Shown here piece after piece: positions 1 through 5,086 of a stretch of DNA of 12,502 nt. Source of the DNA: DATAVB01 sp040414495 (GTDB lineage: Bacteria; Actinomycetota; Actinomycetes; Mycobacteriales; QHCD01). The stretch is taken from assembly GCA_040414495.1 (NCBI GenBank), contig JBEDUI010000286.1:1-12502 (forward strand), written 5' to 3'. The notes beneath the pieces were generated by a model, which was not told the origin of the DNA, made no database searches, and was given only the letters and a program-made list of their open reading frames with translations. Every line of letters begins with the position of its first letter. Positions within the stretch are counted from its first letter, which is position 1. Both the position numbers and the translations under genes were made by a program.

Positions 1-421
1 TGATATAGGTCAGGATCATGGTGATCACGAAGACGTAAAAGCCCACGTTGATCATGTACTTGGTGAACTGCACATTCGTGCCAAAGCCATAGGCACCCTG
101 CGACCACGCCGACACGTTGTCCTGCAAACCCATAACACCCTGATTCGGGGTCTCCAAATACCCGATCGCGCCCTGCCGGAACTGATCGGTCGCCGGCACA
201 TCGTAAGCCTCAGGCAGACTCGTGATAACCGGCACCAACTTCGCCACCAACGGCTCCAACGCCGGTGGCAAATCACCCAACGCATCGGCGAAATCAAACG
301 CCTTCGTCTCCGACGTATGCAACGGAAAAAACTGCATCCCCGTCAACAACGACAGCAACTGGTTAAACCAATCCGGATACTCACCCGCCCAGTCCTCCCA
401 CGCCGGCAACACATCAGGCAC
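1..421 (-). CDS. N-terminal part of a possible T7SS/polymorphic-toxin-type protein (runs off the left edge)
   Basis: An uninterrupted frame of 140 codons starts at GTG 421 and leaves the window at base 1. A stop lies shortly upstream of the start, and GGGTGATC, a match to the anti-SD complement, sits about 5 nt before the GTG. The protein starts VPDVLPAWEDWAGEYPDW, has a helix-rich middle (AFDFADALGDL, LEPLVAKLVPVITSLPEAY) and ends in a hydrophobic segment (KYMINVGFYVFVITMIL) that looks like a membrane helix. This order, a short Trp-rich start, amphipathic helices, then a hydrophobic helix, is like the WXG100-like/CpnT-type N-terminal regions of large actinobacterial secreted toxins. That is inference from layout, not a firm family match. 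Twelve of 15 leucines use TTG and most codons end in G or T, quite unlike the neighbouring genes, which suggests a separate origin. Toxin domain, if any, would lie outside the window. Confidence 0.6.
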   Translation of the reverse strand, partial: MPDVLPAWEDWAGEYPDWFNQLLSLLTGMQFFPLHTSETKAFDFADALGDLPPALEPLVAKLVPVITSLPEAYDVPATDQFRQGAIGYLETPNQGVMGLQDNVSAWSQGAYGFGTNVQFTKYMINVGFYVFVITMILTYI

Positions 422-536
422 AACGATCACCCATAGTCATGAGCAATCGCCGATCTGGTAGAGAACCGTGCGGTATGGAAGTCATGTGAATACCTGCTGA
501 TTCGGCTGGCCCGTAAACCTACGCGCGACAGCTTTG

Positions 537-1283
537 TCACAGTCTCCCGGCGTTGACGATTCGCTGCAGGAATTGCTGAGTCCGCACCTCGCGCGGCTCG
601 GTGAACAGCTGCGCCGGTTCGCCCCGCTCAGCGACTACGCCTCCATCAAGAAAGCACACCTCATCGGCGACATCGCGGGCGAAGGCCATTTCGTGGGTGG
701 CGAGCAGCATCGTCATACCTTCGTCCTTGAGCGCGCGGATCAGGCTCAGCACCTCGGTGACCAGTTCGGGGTCCAGCGCCGAGGTGACCTCATCCAGCAG
801 CAGCAGTTTCGGATGCGTCGCCAAGGCCCGCACAATCGCCACTCGTTGTTGCTGCCCGCCGGACAATCGATCTGGATACTGGTCGGCCTTGTCCGCAAGG
901 CCGAACCGGTCGAGCAGATCGCGCGCTTCCCGCTCGGCATCGGCGGCAGAGCGCCCATGCACCTTGCGCGGCGCCAGCGTCACGTTGCCGAGCACAGTCA
1001 TGTGCGGAAACAAATTGAACGCCTGGAATACGATTCCGATTTGCTGTCGCACGCGGTCGACGTTGACCCGCGGATCGGTGATTTCGTTGCCATCCAACTC
1101 GATCACGCCGTCGTCGACCACCTCGAGCAGGTTGATGCAGCGCAGCAGCGTGGATTTTCCCGACCCGGACGCGCCGATCAACGCGACCACAGCATGCTCG
1201 GCGACATCCATATCGATCCGTTCCAGGACGACATTTCCGTCGTAGGCCTTGCGCGCGCCCTGCACTGACAACAGGCCACTCAT
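537..1283 (-). CDS. Polar amino-acid ABC transporter ATP-binding protein
   Basis: A 248-aa cytoplasmic ATPase energises import by the adjacent permease. Visible motifs: Walker A GASGSGKST (residues 37-45), Q-loop Gln87 in FQAFNLFPHM, signature LSGGQQQRV (140-148), Walker B LLLLDE (160-165), D-loop ALD and switch His197 in LLATHEM. The insert around ITDPRVNVDRVRQQIGIVF and full length are typical of the GlnQ/HisP (PAAT) group. The ATG at 1283 overlaps the permease stop by 4 bp (ATGA), which fixes the start and indicates translational coupling. It is the last gene of the operon; I see no clear terminator between its stop and base 422. Substrate cannot be read from the ATPase; the Cys-containing leader upstream of the operon points to cyst(e)ine or a related sulfur amino acid. 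Confidence 0.95.
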   Translation of the reverse strand: MSGLLSVQGARKAYDGNVVLERIDMDVAEHAVVALIGASGSGKSTLLRCINLLEVVDDGVIELDGNEITDPRVNVDRVRQQIGIVFQAFNLFPHMTVLGNVTLAPRKVHGRSAADAEREARDLLDRFGLADKADQYPDRLSGGQQQRVAIVRALATHPKLLLLDEVTSALDPELVTEVLSLIRALKDEGMTMLLATHEMAFARDVADEVCFLDGGVVAERGEPAQLFTEPREVRTQQFLQRIVNAGRL

Positions 1284-2128
1284 ACCGGGCCTCCCTGTAG
1301 CTGCCGTTGATTCATGCGTGCGGCCACATAGTCCGTCAGCCGGGTCATGGGAATTGTCAGAATGACAAAAAGCACACCCGCCAGAACATAAGGCGTGAAA
1401 TTCAAGGTCTTTGCGGTTTGAATTTGCGCCGCCTGCACCGCGTCGACCGCGCCCAGGACGGAAATCAGCCCGGAATCCTTCTGCAGAGACACAAGGTCGT
1501 TGAGCAACGGCGGAATAACCCGCCGAACCGCCTGCGGCACCACCACATAACGGAGGGCCTGCGCGGTTGACAATCCCAGCGAACGCGCCGCTGCCCGCTG
1601 ACTTGGATGCACCGACTCGATACCGGCGCGGAACACCTCGGCCACGTAAGCCGAATAGCACAGCACCAGAGCCGCAGCCCCGTAAATGACGACGCTGGTC
1701 GGCAACCCGGACAACCGCAAACCCGGCACACCCAGGCCCAGAAGCAGCAGCACAAGAATAACCGGCAACCCTCGAAACAGGTCCGTGTAGGCCGTCGCCA
1801 GCAGGCGTATTGGAAAGAACACCGGACCGCGCAGCGTACGGGCCAACGCGATCAGCATGCCGAATACAAGGATGATCACCTCGCAGACGAGCATGACCCG
1901 GATATTCAGCCAGATGCCGTCCAGCACATCGGGAAATGCCTGCCGGGCCACCGATGGGCTGAAGAAGGACTGCCGGACCTGTGGCCATCCCGGTGTACTC
2001 GTCACACCCACGTACAGGACCGCGGCCACCACGACCGTACTGACTGCCGCGACAATCGCCGAACGGCGAGTGGCGGCGGCACGGACCCGTTCCCGCTCCC
2101 GCTGCCGCTCCGAAACCGTGTACGTCAT
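1280..2128 (-). CDS. Polar amino-acid ABC transporter permease
   Basis: The protein has 282 aa and belongs to the HisM/GlnP-type inner-membrane permeases. It has a charged N-terminal stretch rich in Arg/Glu (about residues 1-22), a first membrane helix (about 24-45), then the usual permease core. The diagnostic EAA-type loop that contacts the ATPase is clear: YVAEVFRAGIESVHPSQ followed by AAARSLGLS and the VVVPQAVRRVIPPLLND stretch. It overlaps the lipoprotein gene upstream and the ATPase gene downstream by 4 bp each (ATGA at both junctions), so the three proteins are made in a coupled way. There is only one permease gene, so it presumably works as a homodimer, as is common in this family. 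No defects are seen. Confidence 0.95.
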   Translation of the reverse strand: MTYTVSERQRERERVRAAATRRSAIVAAVSTVVVAAVLYVGVTSTPGWPQVRQSFFSPSVARQAFPDVLDGIWLNIRVMLVCEVIILVFGMLIALARTLRGPVFFPIRLLATAYTDLFRGLPVILVLLLLGLGVPGLRLSGLPTSVVIYGAAALVLCYSAYVAEVFRAGIESVHPSQRAAARSLGLSTAQALRYVVVPQAVRRVIPPLLNDLVSLQKDSGLISVLGAVDAVQAAQIQTAKTLNFTPYVLAGVLFVILTIPMTRLTDYVAARMNQRQLQGGPV

Positions 2129-2973
2129 TTCAGCACGGGCGCGCCGGAGTCACCCGAGAGCCACTGCTGCTGCAGTTTCGCCAGCGTTCCGTTGCCGCGC
2201 AGGGTATTTACTGCTTTGCTCACACAGGACGTCAGCGCGCTGTCCTTGCTCAGCACCAGACCGAATTGCTCGGGCTGGCCGCTGCTCGGAATCTGACCAA
2301 CAATCGTCGAACCGCTGATCTCGGACTGGAATTCGAACGCCGTAGGAAGGTCCAGCACGAGCCCGTCGATCTGACCGTTCTTCAGCGTCTGCTTGGCAAT
2401 GTCGTTGGTGTTGTACGCGGCCGGCTTATCTGACGGCTTGATCACGTCGGTGATCGTGTCGAAGCTGGTGGAGCCAATCTGCGCTCCCAGCTTGGCCTTC
2501 CGCAGATCAGCAATCGAATGCGCTGTGGCGAGCTTCGAGTTCTTCAGCGCGACAACCGCCTGCGCGACCGAGTAATAGCCGCTGCTGAAATCGACCGCCT
2601 TCTTGCGCTGTTCGGTAATCGACACCTCGTTCGCGTCGAAGTCGAACTTCTTCGGTCCAAGTTGGACAATGCTGTCGAACGTGGCGACCGTCCACCGCAC
2701 CTTCGACGCGGGATAACCCAGCTGCTTGGCCACCGCGTACGCGACCGCGCTCTCGTATCCCTTGCCATTAGCGGGTTTGTCATCGACATACCACGGCGGA
2801 TACGCAGGATTATCCGTGGCGACGGTCAGCACGCCCTTGGCCAACGTCGGCAAGGCACCTGACGTGCACGAAGCGGGTTTACTGTCGGCCTTATTGTCGG
2901 TGGAGGCGCTGCAGCCGGCCACCAGAGATGCAGTGGTCGCGGCGGCAAGCAAGATCAACGATAGGCGGGGCAT
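2125..2973 (-). CDS. Amino-acid ABC transporter substrate-binding lipoprotein (SBP family 3), probable cyst(e)ine/sulfur amino-acid binder
   Basis: This 282-aa secreted lipoprotein captures the substrate outside the membrane. Residues 1-20 form a signal peptide ending in the lipobox LVAGC, with Cys21 as the lipidated residue. The mature part has the SBP_bac_3 pattern: LTVATDNPAYPPW, a KGYESAVAYAVAKQLGY helix, FDFDANEVSITEQRKKAVDFS and a C-terminal LAKLQQQWL helix. Two further Cys (residue 36 and one in SALTSCVSKAV) could form a disulfide. The start is supported by AAAGGAA seven bases before ATG 2973. The gene leads the importer operon (ATGA overlap with the permease). The family and operon are clear. 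The cyst(e)ine assignment is inferred from the Cys-containing leader peptide at 3060-3137, not from ligand residues. Confidence 0.93.
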   Translation of the reverse strand: MPRLSLILLAAATTASLVAGCSASTDNKADSKPASCTSGALPTLAKGVLTVATDNPAYPPWYVDDKPANGKGYESAVAYAVAKQLGYPASKVRWTVATFDSIVQLGPKKFDFDANEVSITEQRKKAVDFSSGYYSVAQAVVALKNSKLATAHSIADLRKAKLGAQIGSTSFDTITDVIKPSDKPAAYNTNDIAKQTLKNGQIDGLVLDLPTAFEFQSEISGSTIVGQIPSSGQPEQFGLVLSKDSALTSCVSKAVNTLRGNGTLAKLQQQWLSGDSGAPVLK

Positions 2974-2999
2974 GGCAGCATTCCTTTAAGGCCTAGAGC

Positions 3000-3038
3000 G
3001 CACCGTTGAGCAGAAGAATAGAAGTAAGGGCACCGTTG
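3000..3038. repeat. 9-bp direct repeat GCACCGTTG in the attenuator region
   Basis: GCACCGTTG occurs at 3000-3008 and 3030-3038, 30 bp apart. The second copy lies inside the terminator-like hairpin, so the first could take part in an alternative fold. It may also be chance. Confidence 0.4.
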
Positions 3039-3041
3039 CCC
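3011..3041 (-). terminator. Attenuator: short GC hairpin plus U-rich tract between leader peptide and importer
   Basis: Read on the minus strand, GGGCAACGGTGCCC (3041-3028) folds as GGGCA/TGCCC with an ACGG loop. It is followed by the pyrimidine-rich TTACTTCTATTCTTCTG (3027-3011). It begins 18 nt after the leader stop and 54 nt before the lipoprotein ATG. Its 5' arm can pair instead with TTGCC at 3059-3055 (TTGCC/GGCAA, 14-nt loop), giving a competing antiterminator. The five-pair stems are short, so this needs a folding calculation. Confidence 0.5.
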
Positions 3042-3059
3042 GGCACAAGTAAGCGGCAA

Positions 3060-3137
3060 TCAGGCGCGCAGACAGGCGCAGCTGCTGACCCTGGCAAGGT
3101 CGACATGGAGTCGACGACGCAGCAAGCAACCCTTCAT
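3060..3137 (-). CDS. Cysteine leader peptide (25 aa) upstream of the ABC importer
   Basis: A short frame, ATG 3137 to TGA 3060, encodes 25 residues: MKGCLLRRR, then LHVDLARV, then SSCACLRA. The basic start, the L-H-V-D-L-x-R-V core and the C-terminal Cys residues match the small peptides often annotated as putative leader peptide ahead of sulfur-metabolism genes in actinomycetes (established pattern, recalled rather than searched). Cys codons are 4, 20 and 22. There is no Shine-Dalgarno, but a TGC-TACAAAT extended -10-like element ends 7 nt before the ATG, so the mRNA is probably leaderless. An in-frame GTG two codons upstream is an alternative start. The peptide would act as a sensor of Cys-tRNA or cysteine supply controlling the downstream importer. 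Confidence 0.8.
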   Translation of the reverse strand: MKGCLLRRRLHVDLARVSSCACLRA

Positions 3138-3144
3138 GACCACT

Positions 3145-3151
3145 ATTTGTA
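3145..3151 (-). promoter_or_regulatory. Predicted -10 element of the leader/importer transcript
   Basis: On the minus strand TACAAAT is preceded by TGC, giving an extended -10 (TGn). Transcription would start at about 3137-3139, at or next to the leader ATG. No good -35 is seen 16-18 bp upstream, which is common for actinobacterial promoters. Confidence 0.5.
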
Positions 3152-3233
3152 GCACACGTTACCGTTTCACCGGGCAGCCTTACCGCCACACGCCGCGAGC
3201 CGGACGGTATGTGCGGGCACTCGTATGCCTATA

Positions 3234-3247
3234 TTGTTGATAGACAA
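3234..3247. promoter_or_regulatory. Candidate operator TTGT-N6-ACAA
   Basis: TTGTTGATAGACAA is a dyad (TTGT/ACAA, six-base centre). It lies about 85 bp upstream of the predicted -10 of the leader/importer transcript. The half-site resembles GntR-type operators, but no regulator gene is next to this operon, so the binder is unknown. Confidence 0.35.
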
Positions 3248-3248
3248 C

Positions 3249-3262
3249 GCCATTCGAATGGC
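3249..3262. repeat. Perfect 14-bp palindrome
   Basis: GCCATTCGAATGGC is its own reverse complement. It starts two bases after the TTGT-N6-ACAA dyad, upstream of the importer promoter. It could be a second operator. The rest of 2974-3379, the longest stretch without a full-size gene, holds the leader, its promoter and attenuator, these dyads and the inverted repeat at 3313-3384. Confidence 0.45.
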
Positions 3263-3312
3263 AATCCCGTGACCCGTGCGCACCCACGACCGGGGCCTGG
3301 CCCGCTTTACGA

Positions 3313-3384
3313 GTTGATCATGAAGTTCCCGACATTTTGCTCGGCGTGTCGCCGGCGTGTCGCGCAGGGAACTTCATGATCAAC
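3313..3384. repeat. Inverted repeat with perfect 18-bp arms, likely dispersed palindromic element
   Basis: The arms GTTGATCATGAAGTTCCC (3313-3330) and its exact reverse complement (3367-3384) flank a 36-bp centre. The centre holds a tandem 11-bp repeat, CGGCGTGTCGC at 3342-3352 and 3353-3363. The right arm begins where similarity of the adjacent methyltransferase relic ends. There is no transposase and no coding sense. The form fits a REP- or MITE-like element inserted or recombined at this point. It could also fold as a terminator for the relic's old operon. Confidence 0.75.
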
Positions 3385-3679
3385 AAATGGTCCAGGGCGA
3401 CAGGTAGCCCAGCAGGCCTTCGGCGCTCCAGGCGGTCGGCCGGGCCGGGTCGAATCCGGCGGTACACAGCACGGTCGGCCAATCGTCGCGCAGATCGCCC
3501 GCGGCCAATCGCCTCTCGGCGGTGGGCGCGCAGCCCCCATCTCGGCCAGCGTGCGGGTCCTGAATTCGATGACCGGCCGCTGGTCGACCTCGTACACCAC
3601 GGTCCGGGTTGGCCAGCGGCGGTCCCACCGACGTGGATCCCCGCTCCCACGTGTCCCTATCGTGCCTGCTGGAAGTCAT
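3380..3679 (-). pseudogene. Relic of a class I SAM-dependent methyltransferase (LCM/TIGR00027 type), frameshifted and truncated
   Basis: Three pieces of one family are readable in order but not in one frame. The start at ATG 3679 (MTSSRHDRDTWERGSTSVG) resembles the family's N-terminal DTW..ASSVG region. In another frame from about 3602 comes VVYEVDQRPVIEFRTRTLAE, the region around the family's VxEVDQPxVIxFKT motif. Back in the first frame comes APTAERRLAAGDLRDDWP with GFDPARPTAWSAEGLLGYL. Frame changes fall near 3600-3640 and 3530. Between the first two pieces the SAM-binding GxGxD region and its surroundings are missing, and the C-terminal third is lost beside the inverted repeat at 3313-3384. 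Family members have about 280-300 aa; only about 100 codons remain. The ATG overlaps the stop of the upstream gene (ATGA), so it was once coupled to it. Confidence 0.75.
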
Positions 3680-3996
3680 GGGCTTGGCCCGTCCTCTGTG
3701 GACCCGGGGCGGGTCCACGCGGTCACGACCTCGACGTGGCGCAGCCCGCCCGATTCGGCGATATGGCGAAACCATGAAGCGCATTCCGGCACAGAACTGA
3801 GCTGCCGTGCGGCCTGCTCTGCCTCATCCCGACTGCGCCACAACACCACGTCCAGCCAGCCGCCGTCATCCTCCCTGATCAGGTAGGCAGCGAGGGGAAA
3901 CCGTCGCCGCAGCGCCTCCACCATCGCCGGCCGCTCCGCGACCAGCCCGGCCCCCGCCCCTTCATGAATCCTGAAGCGAGCCAACTCCATCGTCAT
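3676..3996 (-). CDS. ABM-like dimeric alpha/beta-barrel small protein
   Basis: A protein of about 106 aa starts MTMELARFRIHEG. The following stretch, LVAERPAMVEALRRRFP with GWLDVVLWRSRDEAEQAA and a closing LRHVEVV strand, has the pattern of the antibiotic biosynthesis monooxygenase (ABM)/dimeric ferredoxin-like fold: strand, helix, two strands with W-x-D-V-x-x-W, helix ending before an FRHI segment, last strand. Members include monooxygenases and stress or heme-related proteins; no catalytic residues identify a substrate here. ATG 3996, the adjacent ATG 3999, ATG 3990 and GTG 4023 are all possible starts and none has a good ribosome site. It overlaps the methyltransferase relic by ATGA, so it has lost its coupled partner. 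The 216-aa gene ends 85 nt upstream and may be co-transcribed. Confidence 0.75.
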   Translation of the reverse strand: MTMELARFRIHEGAGAGLVAERPAMVEALRRRFPLAAYLIREDDGGWLDVVLWRSRDEAEQAARQLSSVPECASWFRHIAESGGLRHVEVVTAWTRPGSTEDGPSP

Positions 3997-4081
3997 CATG
4001 CGCGAGAACGTAGCTGCCGCCACTGACCAGCCCGTAGCACCCGCTCAGTCCGGCAACGGTCCTCGCCTTGGCCGACCCTGG

Positions 4082-4732
4082 CTAGTGCGCGCTTTGCAGG
4101 CTTTCCGCGAACGCAAGCAAGGAATCAAGCCCGATACCGCGGTGTGCGGCGAGATCGACGACGTCGCTGTTCTCCTTCCAGGACAGCCTCAGGTGACGAT
4201 GCGACCTGCTCTCAAGGCCCCATAGCCCAAGCTTTCCGCCCCGCAGCTCGACCTGACCGGTTTCGTCGTAGCCGATTTCTGGATTCAGTTCCGCGCTGGC
4301 ACCTTTGCGGACTGTCAGACGTATGTATGCCGTTTTGGCGGACGACTCACTAATGCATTCCGTTGTCCATTCCCAGCTGTCGCCGCCTTCGGTGACTGCG
4401 CGCCAGGACGATCGATCCACTGGCGGGCGCAGGAGCCGCATTCGGTCGAATGCCTCTTTTGTCTCGCCGCACGAGGCGTCCGTCAATTCCCGCTCACCAA
4501 GCGGACGTGACAGATCGACGCGCGCTGTCCGCATATAGGCCAGACCACCGCCGACATGACCGGGCCGCATTTCCTCCACAACAGCCACTTCGACGCGACT
4601 TTCGGTCTCCGTGAGCAGGTAGTGATATCGATCCGATTCATCGCGGGGATCCCGTTCGCCGAAAAAGGCAACCACGAGTCCGTTGGACGACGTTCGCGCG
4701 CCCTCCCAGCGGATCGTGCGATAGAAACTCAT
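4082..4732 (-). CDS. Hypothetical protein (216 aa), family not recognised
   Basis: The frame is open and coding-like: acidic and basic residues are balanced, there is no signal peptide and no membrane helix. It begins MSFYRTIRWEGARTSSNG. ATG 4732 is preceded by GAGG six bases upstream, a good ribosome site. The same frame stays open to a GTG at 4840 inside the palindrome at 4799-4848, but that part is probably not translated. The protein looks strand-rich (LVVAFFGERDP, YHYLLTETESRVEVAVVEEM, AYIRLTVRKGAS, VELRGGKLGLWGL) and ends in a helix (DSLLAFAESLQ). I cannot assign a function. It is upstream of the ABM-like gene on the same strand (85-nt gap) and follows a strong palindrome, so it may start a small operon. 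Confidence 0.7.
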   Translation of the reverse strand: MSFYRTIRWEGARTSSNGLVVAFFGERDPRDESDRYHYLLTETESRVEVAVVEEMRPGHVGGGLAYMRTARVDLSRPLGERELTDASCGETKEAFDRMRLLRPPVDRSSWRAVTEGGDSWEWTTECISESSAKTAYIRLTVRKGASAELNPEIGYDETGQVELRGGKLGLWGLESRSHRHLRLSWKENSDVVDLAAHRGIGLDSLLAFAESLQSAH

Positions 4733-4798
4733 CACTAGCCTCGCCGTTGAGTTGCCCTCATCATCGAGACTAGCTCGCTCTGCGTGCCATCCGACCAA

Positions 4799-4848
4799 GA
4801 TCGTGAGTGGATTTGGTACGGATTTCGGTATCAAATCCACTCACGATC
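4799..4848. repeat. 50-bp near-perfect palindrome at the end of the amidase operon
   Basis: The arms GATCGTGAGTGGATTTG (4799-4815) and its exact reverse complement (4832-4848) are joined by a 16-bp centre. The centre itself pairs further: a G-T wobble, TAC with GTA, and GA with TC around a TT tip. It lies 16 bp after the stop of the 65-aa gene and 66 bp before the next start on the same strand. As RNA it would be a very stable hairpin, usable as a terminator without a U-tract. Its form also suggests a dispersed repeat like the one at 3313-3384. Confidence 0.75.
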
Positions 4849-4864
4849 ATGCAACAGCTTCCGG

Positions 4865-5062
4865 TTACGCCCCAGGTGGGATGGCCTGGAAGCGCAGCGC
4901 CGGGTCGGCGTATCGAACCGCGGCCGGCTCGTACAGGCGGTCCACCGCGGCGCGGGTCTTGTCCCAACCGGCCGCGATGATGGCGAGTTCGGCATCATCG
5001 ATGCGTACGCCGAAGGAATTCAGCGCGCTGCGGACGGTCTCGATTTCTGTCGTTGAAGGCAT
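4865..5062 (-). CDS. GatC/AtzG-like small amidase partner (65 aa)
   Basis: ATG 5062 has GGAGAA five bases upstream and lies 24 nt after the amidase stop. The protein has two helices (EIETVRSALNSFGVRIDD, AELAIIAAGWDKTRAAVDRLY) and an extended tail with DPALRFQA. Small GatC-like proteins such as AtzG (DUF4089 type) are encoded beside amidase-signature enzymes and wrap round them as stabilising subunits. Size, position and the helix-helix-tail layout fit that group. The sequence match is by eye and moderate. It is the last gene of the operon, just before the 4799-4848 palindrome. No catalytic role is expected. Confidence 0.65.
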   Translation of the reverse strand: MPSTTEIETVRSALNSFGVRIDDAELAIIAAGWDKTRAAVDRLYEPAAVRYADPALRFQAIPPGA

Positions 5063-5086
5063 CGAATTCTCCAGAATGTCGTCGGG

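Noticed and set aside
534..1268. Long plus-strand open frame (244 codons) opposite the ATPase gene
   Set aside because: It is the mirror of the clear ATPase gene; its product has no family motifs, while all ABC motifs are on the minus strand.
2986..3189. 67-codon minus-strand frame over the importer leader region
   Set aside because: It overlaps the better-supported Cys leader peptide and attenuator in another frame and has no coding character.
3313..3384. CRISPR array or insertion sequence ends
   Set aside because: There is one inverted pair with no regularly spaced repeats and no transposase frame; a small palindromic element explains it better.
4733..4840. N-terminal extension of the 216-aa protein to a GTG inside the palindrome
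   Set aside because: It would begin within the hairpin without a ribosome site; ATG 4732 has GAGG at a proper distance.
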